Origin: Clostridia bacterium 41_269
Lineage (GTDB): Bacteria > Bacillota > DTU086
Assembly (NCBI GenBank): GCA_001508005.1
Contig: LGEZ01000008.1
Coordinates: 19,501 to 83,500, forward strand
Direction of reading: 5' to 3'
Length of the DNA: 64,000 bases
Below, piece after piece: positions 9,307 through 18,475 of the stretch (position 1 is its first letter; each line of letters starts with the position of its first letter). Under the pieces are notes generated by a model, which was not told the origin of the DNA, did not search any database, and saw only the letters and a program-made list of their open reading frames with translations. The position numbers and the translations under genes are program-made.

Positions 9307-10704
9307 TTGGGTCGGCTTATTCACGGCAGCCTACTTCCCCATCCTCCCATAATAATACCAGAGGTAGGAGGCACTGAAATATTTAAGGCGGGAAGTACTT
9401 TCAAGGGGATGCAGGCTGCAGCGGATTCCATTGCTAAAAGAAAGCCGGACGTGCTCGTTGTAATTTCGCCCCATGCTCCTGTGTTTCCTGATAGAATTGC
9501 AGTTAATCAGGTGCCCATATTGAGGGGCAGCCTGCGTCAGTTTGGAGCTTACCAGGTGGAATGTAGAGAGGAAAATGATCTGGAACTGGGAAAAAAAATA
9601 ATTCAAAAAGCTGAGGAAAAGAACATACCAGTGGTAGAATTGGGGCCGGAATATCTTAGGGAAAGCTTTTCTACGGAGATTTTGGATCACGGGATAATGG
9701 TTCCCCTTTATTTCATCCGAAAGGCAGGATTAAACTGCCCTATTGTTCCCATTTCCATAAGTTTTTTGCCTTTAGAGGAAATATATCTTTTTGGGATTGC
9801 CGTGAGAGAAGCTATTGAGGAAAGCAGCAGAAATGCGGCTGTGGTTGCCAGCGGCGACATGTCTCACAGGCTGTCATCCAGCGGTCCCTATGGGTACGAT
9901 CCAGCGGGAAAAGTTTTTGATGAAAAAATTGTTCAATCCATTTTGAAAGCGGATCCAATGATCCTTTTTGAAATGTCTGAGGATTTTGTGGAAAGGGCTG
10001 GACAGTGCGGGCTGAGGCCGTTGGTAATGCTTTTTGGTTCCATGGATGGTTTTAACATTAAGAGTATAGTCCATTCTTATGAAGGTCCCTTTGGGGTGGG
10101 GTATGTTGTTGCGGAACTTTTGCCTGAGGGAGAGAATAAAAAGAGAGGCTTTTTAAGCAGGCTTTTTGCTGATGCTGAACAGTTTAAGAAAGAAGGCTAC
10201 TCCTATCCTGTAAAACTGGCCTGGAAGAGCTTAAAATCATATCTTTTGGAAGGCAAAATAATTCCTGTTCCTGAAGATATTCCTGATGAATTGAAAAAGC
10301 CTGCAGGGGCCTTTGTATCCTTAAAAAAAAGGGGACAGCTCAGGGGATGCATTGGAACCTTTAGACCCACAAGGAAAAATGCTGCGGAAGAAATTATTAT
10401 GAATGCCATAAGTGCAGCTACTCAGGACCCTCGCTTCCCTCCCGTTTCACCTGAAGAGCTGGACGAGCTGGAGATTACAGTGGATATATTAAAGGAACCC
10501 CAGCCGGTAAGGGATCTCAGCGAGCTTGATCCCAAAAAGTACGGCATTATTGTAAAAAAGGGAATGAGACGGGGGCTGCTTTTACCTGATATAGAAGGGG
10601 TAAACACGGTTCAGGAACAGCTTAGAATAGCAAAAGAAAAAGCCGGGATTTCACCCTTTGAAGACTGCGAAATAGAGAAGTTTGAGGTGGTAAGGTATAA
10701 GTAG
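9307..10704 (+). CDS. AmmeMemoRadiSam system protein: fused Memo-like dioxygenase domain + AMMECR1 domain
   Basis: N-term Memo/LigB-like ([17 protein letters not shown]...ISPHAPV...ASGDMSHRL); C-term AMMECR1 ([47 protein letters not shown]); GGAGGTGA RBS, TTG start. Confidence 0.92.
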   Translation: MGRLIHGSLLPHPPIIIPEVGGTEIFKAGSTFKGMQAAADSIAKRKPDVLVVISPHAPVFPDRIAVNQVPILRGSLRQFGAYQVECREENDLELGKKIIQKAEEKNIPVVELGPEYLRESFSTEILDHGIMVPLYFIRKAGLNCPIVPISISFLPLEEIYLFGIAVREAIEESSRNAAVVASGDMSHRLSSSGPYGYDPAGKVFDEKIVQSILKADPMILFEMSEDFVERAGQCGLRPLVMLFGSMDGFNIKSIVHSYEGPFGVGYVVAELLPEGENKKRGFLSRLFADAEQFKKEGYSYPVKLAWKSLKSYLLEGKIIPVPEDIPDELKKPAGAFVSLKKRGQLRGCIGTFRPTRKNAAEEIIMNAISAATQDPRFPPVSPEELDELEITVDILKEPQPVRDLSELDPKKYGIIVKKGMRRGLLLPDIEGVNTVQEQLRIAKEKAGISPFEDCEIEKFEVVRYK

Positions 10705-10732
10705 GCTTTTTTTATAACTTTGCAATTAGTAT

Positions 10733-11767
10733 TTGAAAGAAGGTGGGATCATCAGCAGTTTAAAAGAAGCTCTCTGGTATGAGAAAACTGAAAATAAGCA
10801 TGTAATATGCCGCCTCTGCCCTCATAACTGCCGCATACCGCCTGAAAAAAGGGGAATCTGCGGAGTGAGAAAAAATCTGGACGGAATGCTGGTGGCGGAA
10901 AATTACGGCAGGGCAGGGGCCATAGCAGTGGATCCCATTGAAAAGAAGCCTCTTTATCATTTTTATCCTGGAACCTATGTTCTTTCAGTGGGAGCAAGAG
11001 GATGCAATTTTAAATGCCGTTTCTGTCAGAATTGGGAGTTGGCTCACGGTGAGCCCAGGGAGGTGGATGTATCTCCTCTAGGTTTGATTAATGCTGTTGA
11101 AAGGTACAGAGAATATCATGATGTTGTCGGAATTGCATATACTTATTCAGAGCCTTTAGTCTGGTATGAATTTGTGCTGGACACATCTAAACTTGCAAAA
11201 AAAACTGGTTTGAAAAATGTACTGGTAACTAACGGTTTTATAGAGGAAGCTCCGCTGAAGGAACTTCTTTATTATATTGATGCCATGAACATAGATGTGA
11301 AGGGATTTACTGATGATTTTTACAGAAAAATAGTGAGGGGAGACTACCGCCCAGTGCTGCGGACAGCAGAAATTGCTAAAAGTCAGGGATGCCATGTGGA
11401 AATAACTACCCTTCTTATACCCGGTTTGAATGATTCTGAAAATGAAGTCAAAATGCTTGTGGATTGGATTGCAGAAAAACTTGGGAAGGATACTCCCCTT
11501 CACTTTTCCCGTTATTTCCCCAATTATGAACTTCATTTGGAACCCACACCTTTGGAAACTCTAAAAAAAGCTCGAGAAATTGCCCGACAAAAACTCCTTT
11601 ATGTTTACTTGGGAAATGTTGCAGATAGGGAGGGTGCAGGCACATACTGCCCTAACTGCAGCAGTTTGATAATTGATAGAATGGGATATATGGTAAACTG
11701 TTCGGGTTTGGTGGATGGAAGATGTGCCCTCTGCGGCAAAAAGGCTGATATAGTTACAGATTTGTAG
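10733..11767 (+). CDS. amrS: AmmeMemoRadiSam system radical SAM enzyme
   Basis: GARGCNFKCRFCQNWEL CxxxCxxC cluster motif; N-term CRLCPHNCRIPPEKRGICGVR; adjacency to Memo-AMMECR1. Confidence 0.93.
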   Translation: MKEGGIISSLKEALWYEKTENKHVICRLCPHNCRIPPEKRGICGVRKNLDGMLVAENYGRAGAIAVDPIEKKPLYHFYPGTYVLSVGARGCNFKCRFCQNWELAHGEPREVDVSPLGLINAVERYREYHDVVGIAYTYSEPLVWYEFVLDTSKLAKKTGLKNVLVTNGFIEEAPLKELLYYIDAMNIDVKGFTDDFYRKIVRGDYRPVLRTAEIAKSQGCHVEITTLLIPGLNDSENEVKMLVDWIAEKLGKDTPLHFSRYFPNYELHLEPTPLETLKKAREIARQKLLYVYLGNVADREGAGTYCPNCSSLIIDRMGYMVNCSGLVDGRCALCGKKADIVTDL

Positions 11768-11794
11768 AGGATCTAGTTTAGGAGGTGCCAAGGA

Positions 11795-12754
11795 GTGGAA
11801 GAATTGATAAAAAGTGCACAGGTCACCCTTAGTGAATGTATGGGTGTAAAAGAAGGTGAAACGGTGCTCATAGTATCCGATGAACCTCTGCGGGAATTGG
11901 GTTTTTTATTTTTTGAAGAGGCAAAAAAAATGGGAACAGAAGCTCTTTATATGGAAATTATCCCTAGGGAAAATCACGGGGTTGAGCCCCCAGATGCTTT
12001 AGCAGAGGCTATGAAAAAAGCCCATGTGGTTCTCCTTGTAACTTCTAAGTCTCTATCTCACACCGTGGCAAGAAAGAATGCATGTAAAGCGGGGGCAAGG
12101 ATAGCCAGTATGCCGGGAATTACCCCTGAAATGATGGCGAGAACTCTTTCAGCTAGCTACAGAGAAATTGCTGAAAATTGTATGAAATATGCAGATTGGC
12201 TTAAAGGGTCCAAGGAAATTCATATTATGAGTCCGGGTGGTACCGATTTAAAATTTTCAGTAAGCGGACGGGAGATACATGCTGATACCGGAATTCTGCA
12301 TTCTCCTGGGGATTTTGGGAATCTTCCTGCTGGTGAGGTTTTTGCTGCTCCTGTGGAAGGTTCTGCTCATGGCATATTGGTTGTGGACGGTTCCATGGCA
12401 GGTATTGGGCTTCTTGAAGAACCCGTAAAAATGGAAGTTAGGGAAGGTTATGTGGTAAACATTGAGGGCGGAGATTCTGCAGAAAAATTGAGAGAAATTT
12501 TGAATCGATATGGTAGGGATTCATATAATATTGCGGAGCTTGGCATAGGTCTTAATCCCCGTGCGGAGATCACTGGTTTTGTTCTCGAAGATGAGAAGGT
12601 TTTGGGTACGGTGCACATAGCCCTTGGGGACAACAGCACTTTTGGAGGAAAGGTCAGTGTGCCCAGCCATTTGGATGGGGTAATACTGAAGCCCACTGTT
12701 GTTGTGGATGGAAAAAAGTTTATGGAAAATGGAAAAATTATTGACTTGGATTAA
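11795..12754 (+). CDS. M29-family-like aminopeptidase (leucyl aminopeptidase / PepS-like)
   Basis: CMGVKEGETVLIVSDEP...AELGIGLNPRAEITGFVLEDEKVLGTVHIALGDNSTFGGKV...HLDGVILKPTVVVDG. Confidence 0.82.
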   Translation: MEELIKSAQVTLSECMGVKEGETVLIVSDEPLRELGFLFFEEAKKMGTEALYMEIIPRENHGVEPPDALAEAMKKAHVVLLVTSKSLSHTVARKNACKAGARIASMPGITPEMMARTLSASYREIAENCMKYADWLKGSKEIHIMSPGGTDLKFSVSGREIHADTGILHSPGDFGNLPAGEVFAAPVEGSAHGILVVDGSMAGIGLLEEPVKMEVREGYVVNIEGGDSAEKLREILNRYGRDSYNIAELGIGLNPRAEITGFVLEDEKVLGTVHIALGDNSTFGGKVSVPSHLDGVILKPTVVVDGKKFMENGKIIDLD

Positions 12755-13783
12755 TAAAGGTTGCAGTATTTTTTGACGGGAAATATAAATCAGATGGTCA
12801 TCTTCTGATATAAGTATATTTTCATCGGGCAGGGGGAGGATTTTGCTGTCTTTATAAAGGGCAAGGAGTATTCCTCCTCTGCTCTTTATATAATTGTAAA
12901 GTTCGCCGTATGTTTTTCCTGCTGTATCATCTTTTGCTGGGGCATCGAAAATGTTTATTCCAGAATCTGTCCTTATGAGGTCATTTAAAAAGTTATAACC
13001 TTTATCGTAAAAATTGCTTCTTGCTAAAAATCTGCTGATCAGGAGGTCGCTTACCACAACTTCATCGGCACCTGCCCGTCTTAAATGGGATTCATTGTTT
13101 GCATCGAGAACTTCAGCAGTTATTTTGACAGAAGGGTTGAGATGCCGAACAGCTAGAGTTGTTAGAACGGAGTGGGAGTCAGAAATGGGCTCTTCGTAAA
13201 TTTCACTGGCAAGAACGATTACAGATTTTGCTTTTTCTACATTTGCTTTTTTTAATGCTTCCTCATCTGCGCAGTCACCATTAATGAAGTATATATTTAG
13301 ATCTTCAAGGGGATTTTCTGGATGACAGCAGACCAAAACAATTTTTGCGTTCTTTTCCTCAGCATGTATCTCTTCAGCTATATTTCTGGCTTTTCTGTTG
13401 TAATTGCAGATAATGTAATGATCTGTTAAATTCAAAGATATTTTCCCCCTTTGACGGTCTATGGCATTTTTAATTATCAGTCCTGCAAGGTATCCAAAGG
13501 TGCCAATCCCGCCGAACATTAGGATGAAACCTACAATCTTACCCCCTGGTGTTGTGGGATATTTGTCTCCGTATCCTACGGTGCTTATAGTTACAAGGGA
13601 CCACCATAGGCCGTCAAAAATGGAATTGAACTGCCTGTTTGTTTCATGCTCAAAAAAATAAATTCCTACGGTGCTGAATATTAAAAGAATAGCTAAGATA
13701 AGAAAGGCTTTTGCGTATTTAATATTTTTAATGTAATTAAAGAAATTTTTTATTTGATTTTTTAGCTTAATCATCTCATTCAC
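12521..13783 (-). CDS. Potassium channel family protein (2TM pore + TrkA-N/TrkA-C RCK domains)
   Basis: TISTVGYGDKYPTTPGG selectivity filter; NAD-binding TrkA-N region; ORF runs 234 nt into the convergent aminopeptidase gene. Confidence 0.85.
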   Translation of the reverse strand: MNEMIKLKNQIKNFFNYIKNIKYAKAFLILAILLIFSTVGIYFFEHETNRQFNSIFDGLWWSLVTISTVGYGDKYPTTPGGKIVGFILMFGGIGTFGYLAGLIIKNAIDRQRGKISLNLTDHYIICNYNRKARNIAEEIHAEEKNAKIVLVCCHPENPLEDLNIYFINGDCADEEALKKANVEKAKSVIVLASEIYEEPISDSHSVLTTLAVRHLNPSVKITAEVLDANNESHLRRAGADEVVVSDLLISRFLARSNFYDKGYNFLNDLIRTDSGINIFDAPAKDDTAGKTYGELYNYIKSRGGILLALYKDSKILPLPDENILISEDDHLIYISRQKILQPLLIQVNNFSIFHKLFSIHNNSGLQYYPIQMAGHTDLSSKSAVVPKGYVHRTQNLLIFENKTSDLRTGIKTYAKLRNII

Positions 13784-13882
13784 AACATTTTTTATTTTTA
13801 AAATTATTTCTATTTTATGTTAAATGTTCCTGCGCAATAAATATTTTTTTGTCTTATAATCAAATCTCCTTCCTTTAGTCCT

Positions 13883-13927
13883 TCACTCACTTCAGTGACC
13901 TCCTCCCACCCCTGAAAAGGGGGTGGG
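13883..13927 (-). ncRNA. Structured element 3' end, candidate omega-RNA (reRNA) scaffold end
   Basis: Hairpins CCCACCCC/GGGGTGGG (13905-13912/13920-13927) and TCACT/AGTGA (13883-13887/13894-13898) just downstream of the tnpB stop. Confidence 0.4.
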
Positions 13928-13936
13928 CTTCTCCTT

Positions 13937-15174
13937 TTATCGAGGAAAGCTTACGCGGATGCAGGGATTGCTCCCCAGCAACCGCGCAGCGGCCTCCCTC
14001 TCCGGGGGCTTGAGTTCGGGCCGGTCCAGCCCTACGGCCTGATCACGGCTAAGGCCAAGCCCTCTCTCCAAGATGACCAGGGCGGCGTTCACGTCCCTGT
14101 CGCACTCCCACCCGCAGTCGCACTTGATTATCCTGTCCGACAGGGAGAGTTCGTGCTGCTTCCCACAGGCGTAGCACTCCCGCGTGGTAGGCTCAGACCT
14201 CCCCACGACGACAGGCACCTCGAGGCTGGTCCTCAACCTCGACTTCAGTCCGCCTATCCCCGAGGAGTGGACCTGCCCGCCGAAGAGTGCCGCCCACCCC
14301 TTCTTCACGCAGTCGTCCTGGAACACCACTTTCTCGTAGAGCCTGAGAAACGCCAGGACCTTGTTCTGCGCATCTCTGCGCCTGTTGTTTAGCCTCTCGT
14401 ATTCCCTTCTCAAAAGGAACCAGACCTTTTTTCCGTTTTTAAACCCCTTCTTCGTTCTGTGGAGCTTCCTCTGGAGCCGCTTCAGCCTGGGTGTCTCATG
14501 TACCTCGAAGTCTATCTTGATCCCGTTGGACAGGGTCAGTTTCGAGTCAATACCAAAGTCTACCCCCACTGCTTCGCCAACCGGTTTACGAAGGAAATGT
14601 TCCCTAGGGAGGTAGCAGGTCACATGGAGGTAGTACCCGCTGGGCTTGCGCACCAGCACGGCGTTCGCCATCTCCGCGCCGGGAGGTATCTGGTGGATCC
14701 CCAGGACGCGGAACTCCCCCAGCTTCTGTATCCTCACCTTATTCCGAGCAAAGTCCAGGCCGTAGGTCACGCCGCACTGTTTCAGGGGAATCGAGTTGAC
14801 GAACCTCTTGGGCCGAAGCCGCCCCACTTTGTAGCCGTTTTCTTTCAGCCTTCCGAGTGCCCGGAGGTTGTCCTTTAGCCGGTCCGCTATCTCCTGCTTG
14901 ACCTGGGAGCCGAGGACGGTGAGAGTTCTCTCCTCAAAAACTTCTCCCACCTTGACTTCTACCGTGCTTATCTTGTTGGCGGGTATATTGAGCCTTCCTG
15001 TGTCCGACACCAGCCAGTTATACAGCCACTTGGCTTCCGCAAAAGCCTTCTTGAGGAGCTCTTCTTTCCTTCTGGATAGGTTCTGGAGCTTCAGCTGGTA
15101 GACAGCGGGCCTCTGGGCCTTCCGCCGCTCTCTTGTCTCCCGGAGGTATTCTTTATCCGCTCCGCCCTGGTCAT
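13937..15174 (-). pseudogene. tnpB: TnpB (OrfB) RNA-guided-nuclease-family transposon protein, N-terminal frameshift
   Basis: VGVDFGIDSKLTLSNG (RuvC-I), VVFQDDCVKKGW (RuvC-II region), CYACGKQHELSLSDRIIKCDCGWECDRDVNAA (zinc finger + RuvC-III). Likely start MTRAERIK at 15174 is one frame off from EYLRETRERRKAQRPAVYQLKLQNLS... Confidence 0.75.
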
Positions 15175-15179
15175 ATTTC

Positions 15180-15535
15180 TTACTTCCCCTTCTGGTCTTC
15201 GATGTACTTCCGGATGGTTTCTTCCGATATGTGCCCCACCGACTCGCAGTAGTACGACCTCGTCCACAGGGAAGGGAGACGGCTCTTCAAAAACGGAAAC
15301 TCTTCTCTCAGCACCCTGGAGGTGTAGCCTTTTAGCTGCTGGACAATGAAGTGGGGCTGTTGGTGGGAGTGGTTTTCACAAACAGGTGCACATGGTCCGG
15401 CATGACCTCCATTTGTACGATTTCCACTTCAATTTCCCGGGCTTTCTGAAGCAGCAGCTCCTTCAGCCGCTCCGCCACTTCACCCACCAGAACCCTGCTA
15501 CGGTACTTGGGGCACCAGGGAAACCGCCTTTCATC
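15180..15535 (-). pseudogene. tnpA: TnpA Y1-HUH transposase remnant, 5'-truncated and frameshifted
   Basis: RRFPWCPKYRSRVLVGEVAERLKELLLQKAREIEVEIVQMEVMPDHVHLFVKTTPTN / PHFIVQQLKGYTSRVLREEFPFLKSRLPSLWTRSYYCESVGHISEETIRKYIEDQKGK*; single-base shift near 15355-15362; no start codon upstream of RRFPWC. Confidence 0.75.
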
Positions 15536-15661
15536 CTAATGCTGTTCGCTGCCCAAACTGCACCTCTGATTTAAATGAAAAAAGTTGAAAAAGTTAATGG
15601 GATGCTTTTTTAAAAAGAAGGTATTTCTATTTATTTGTAGAATAATTACTTCGGAGTTTAG

Positions 15662-15683
15662 AGCTGCCATGAAGGCAGCTTTT
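15662..15683 (+). terminator. Hairpin with short T run, possible terminator between IS element and cbi operon
   Basis: AGCTGCC-ATGAA-GGCAGCT followed by TTT. Confidence 0.35.
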
Positions 15684-15838
15684 CAGGTGCAGCAGCAAAA
15701 ATCTTTTTGAATAATGGGAATAGGACCATTGGAGGTCATATGTGAGCCTAGAAGGGCTTATGTATGGCTTTTTTGTTTTTTAAAAAGCCTTGATTTTGAA
15801 TAGATGTCAAAAATTTGCTTGTAGAGGAGGTTGGTTAA

Positions 15839-16504
15839 ATGCATATTCCTGATGGATTTTTGGATGTAAAAACATGGACAGCTACTGGAGCAGTTTCAGC
15901 TGCAGCCCTGGGATATGGATTGAAGAAAACCAGGGAGGTGCTGACGGATAAGCAGGTGCCCCTTCTAGGAGCTGTTTCTGCATTTATTTTTGCAGCCCAA
16001 ATGGTGAATTTCCCCATTGCAGGGGGAACTTCGGGGCATCTCATAGGGGGTGTTCTGGCAGCGGTACTTTTCGGTCCGTGGGCTGCAGTGATAATAATGT
16101 CCGTTATTCTGGTTTTGCAGTGCCTCATTTTTCTTGATGGGGGTTTAACGGCCCTGGGTGCCAATGTCCTTAATATGGCAGTTATAGCACCGCTCAGCGG
16201 TTATTATGCTTACAGCCTGCTAAAAAAAGTTTTGAAAGGCAGAAGGGGAGAAACCATTGCTGTTTTTACTGCCTCGTGGCTTTCTGTTGTCCTGGCTGCT
16301 GCTGCCGCTTCGCTGGAGTTGGCGGTATCTGGCACCGCACCCTTGGGCATTACCCTCACAGCAATGCTTGTATGGCATGCTATCATCGGCGTGGGTGAAG
16401 GGCTGATTACGGCAGCTGTGGTTGGGTATCTTGAAAGAATGGGCATAGGGGCAGGGGATTCTGCTGATTTTGAAATAGGTGGGGGTGAAGCTGTTGAAAA
16501 ATAA
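15839..16504 (+). CDS. cbiM: Energy-coupling factor Co/Ni transporter S-component CbiM
   Basis: MHIPDGFLDVKTW N-terminus (metal-binding His), NFPIAGGTSGHLIGG. Confidence 0.95.
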   Translation: MHIPDGFLDVKTWTATGAVSAAALGYGLKKTREVLTDKQVPLLGAVSAFIFAAQMVNFPIAGGTSGHLIGGVLAAVLFGPWAAVIIMSVILVLQCLIFLDGGLTALGANVLNMAVIAPLSGYYAYSLLKKVLKGRRGETIAVFTASWLSVVLAAAAASLELAVSGTAPLGITLTAMLVWHAIIGVGEGLITAAVVGYLERMGIGAGDSADFEIGGGEAVEK

Positions 16505-16778
16505 AGCTGTTTTTATATTTCTTCTTGCTCTGGTTGTTGCTGCTTTACTTTCCCCGTGGGCATCGCCCAATCCCGATGGACTGGAAAAAACTGCAGAGGA
16601 TTTGGGCTTCTCAGAGGCTGCCGTTGAGATTATGAGCGCCCCGATACCGGATTATATCTTTCCCGGCATAGAAAATGAGAGGTTGGCTACTGCTGCGGCA
16701 GGCATAGTAGGGACCCTGCTTACCTTTGCCGTTGTGTTGGGAATAGGTAAACTTGTATCAGGTGGAAGAATTAAATAA
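16479..16778 (+). CDS. cbiN: Cobalt transport protein CbiN-like (PDGLE domain)
   Basis: SPNPDGLEKTAEDLGF motif, two TM helices, position between cbiM and cbiQ. Confidence 0.85.
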   Translation: MGVKLLKNKAVFIFLLALVVAALLSPWASPNPDGLEKTAEDLGFSEAAVEIMSAPIPDYIFPGIENERLATAAAGIVGTLLTFAVVLGIGKLVSGGRIK

Positions 16779-16793
16779 CCTAAATAAAAAGCG

Positions 16794-17579
16794 GTGGTTT
16801 TTATGGGGTACAAAAAAAAGGAAGGCAGTGGAGCCTTCATTTTTAAATGGGATCCCAGGGTAAAGATTGCTGCGCTGTTTGTTTATCTGGTTTTTTCCCT
16901 TCAAGCTGAAAGGATTCTGCCCCTATTACTTTCTTTGGGTTTTGTGGTTCTTTTGGCTCTGTTGGGAAGAGTTTCCCTTTGGGAATTTATCCGTAGGCTG
17001 TCCCTGCTGATTTTGTTTGGAGGCTTTCTGCTGATTTTTTATCCCTTTTTAGTGCCGGGGCAGGAGATTTTTGCTGTGAATTTGGGGCCCCTGGGGGCTG
17101 ATGCAAGCCTTGAGGGGTTTTATAGAGGGGTTGTTTTGCTGCTGCGCCTGGCTGTTTCCCTTGCTGTTCTGACGGTGCTCTTGGTTTCCACGGGACCTGT
17201 AAATATTTTTAAGGCGCTTGAGGATCTGAGGGTTCCTGGACTTTTTCTGCGCACTGCGGAATTTACTTTGCGCTATTTTTATCTGTGTACCGATGAGCTT
17301 AAAACTATGATCACTGCCCAGAAAGCTCGAGGATTTGAGCCAGCAAAAAGCCTTTTAAACATTTTTACCATGAACACCCTTTCCCATCTCATCGGAATGC
17401 TTTTTCTGCGTACCTATAAACGGGGAGAGAGGGTATATACGGCTATGCTTTCCAGGGGATATACTGGGGAATTTTATACCCTTTCTTCTTTTAGTCCCCA
17501 AATATCTGACTATCTGCTGGGTGTGCTGGTTTCGGCAGCAGGAATAGCAATTTTTCTCTTTGATAAGGGGGCTGTCTGA
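16794..17579 (+). CDS. cbiQ: Energy-coupling factor transporter transmembrane protein CbiQ
   Basis: DPRVKIAALFVYLVFSL; TAQKARGFEP and YTAMLSRGYTG coupling motifs. Confidence 0.93.
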   Translation: MVFMGYKKKEGSGAFIFKWDPRVKIAALFVYLVFSLQAERILPLLLSLGFVVLLALLGRVSLWEFIRRLSLLILFGGFLLIFYPFLVPGQEIFAVNLGPLGADASLEGFYRGVVLLLRLAVSLAVLTVLLVSTGPVNIFKALEDLRVPGLFLRTAEFTLRYFYLCTDELKTMITAQKARGFEPAKSLLNIFTMNTLSHLIGMLFLRTYKRGERVYTAMLSRGYTGEFYTLSSFSPQISDYLLGVLVSAAGIAIFLFDKGAV

Positions 17580-18424
17580 TGCCTTATGAAAAATATGCAG
17601 TGGAGATAAAAAATCTTTTTTATACCTATCCTGGTGGGGTTGAGGCTTTAAAGGGCTTGTCTGTCAGAGTTCCTTTGAATTCAAAAACAGCACTTTTAGG
17701 ACCCAATGGTGCTGGGAAAACCACCCTTATTTTCCATTTGAATGGGATTTTTCTCCCCCAGAAGGGAGAAGTTTATGTTTTGGGGCAGGAAGTCAGCAGA
17801 AAAACAGAGAAGGAGCTTAAAACAAAGGTGGGTTTAGTTTTTCAGGATCCCGATGATCAGCTTTTTGCTCCCACTGTGTGGGAAGATGCAGCCTTTGGCC
17901 CCCTTAATATGGGGCTTAAAAGGGATGAGGTGGAAAAAAGAGTGGAGGAAGCCCTTAAACAGGTGGGGGCTTACGAATTGAAGGACAGGCCTCCGTACAT
18001 GCTCAGCTACGGAGAGAAAAAGCGTGCGGCCATAGCGGGTGTCCTTGCAATGGATCCGGAAATTATCGTCCTGGATGAGCCCTGGGCTTTTCTTGATCCT
18101 TTGGGGCAGGAGCAGATAGGGGACATTTTAACCCGGCTTCATGAAAAGGGAAAGACTATAATTTTAGCCACTCACGATGTGGATTTTGCCGCTCAGTGGG
18201 CTGATTGGGTAATTGTAATAAGGGACGGCATGCTGGTGGCTGAAGGGGAGCCTTCCCTATTAACTGAAGAAGGGGTTGTATTCCGTGGTGGGTTAAGGTA
18301 TCCTCTAATTACCCGGCTTTTTAAAGAAGCAAAATTAATGGAGGGGGATAAGCTGCCGTACACGCTTGATCAGGGAATTGAAATAATCAGAAAGCTACTA
18401 GAAGAAGGCTTAAGGCAAAATTGA
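17579..18424 (+). CDS. cbiO: Energy-coupling factor transporter ATP-binding protein CbiO
   Basis: Walker A GPNGAGKTT, LSYGEKKRAAIAGVLAMDPEIIVLDEPWAFLDP. Confidence 0.95.
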   Translation: MPYEKYAVEIKNLFYTYPGGVEALKGLSVRVPLNSKTALLGPNGAGKTTLIFHLNGIFLPQKGEVYVLGQEVSRKTEKELKTKVGLVFQDPDDQLFAPTVWEDAAFGPLNMGLKRDEVEKRVEEALKQVGAYELKDRPPYMLSYGEKKRAAIAGVLAMDPEIIVLDEPWAFLDPLGQEQIGDILTRLHEKGKTIILATHDVDFAAQWADWVIVIRDGMLVAEGEPSLLTEEGVVFRGGLRYPLITRLFKEAKLMEGDKLPYTLDQGIEIIRKLLEEGLRQN

Positions 18425-18475
18425 GCTGCTGTGTTCAAATCAAAAAGAAAAGATTTTTTCGGGGGTTTTTGAGTA

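Larger units (their letters stand above)
13868..15535 (-). mobile_element. Degraded IS200/IS605-family element (tnpA remnant + tnpB)
   Basis: tnpA HVH and YIEDQ motifs and tnpB RuvC/zinc-finger motifs on the minus strand; visibly GC-rich versus flanks; structured 3' end. Boundaries approximate. Confidence 0.8.

Noticed and set aside
12234-12246. GGGTGGTACCG resembling a T-box antiterminator motif
   Set aside because: It lies inside the aminopeptidase coding sequence (SPGGTD), not in a leader.
15680-15800. Cobalamin riboswitch before cbiM
   Set aside because: Looked for the conserved GGGAA/GCCACTG elements; only a partial GGGAA-like match, no GCCACTG box.
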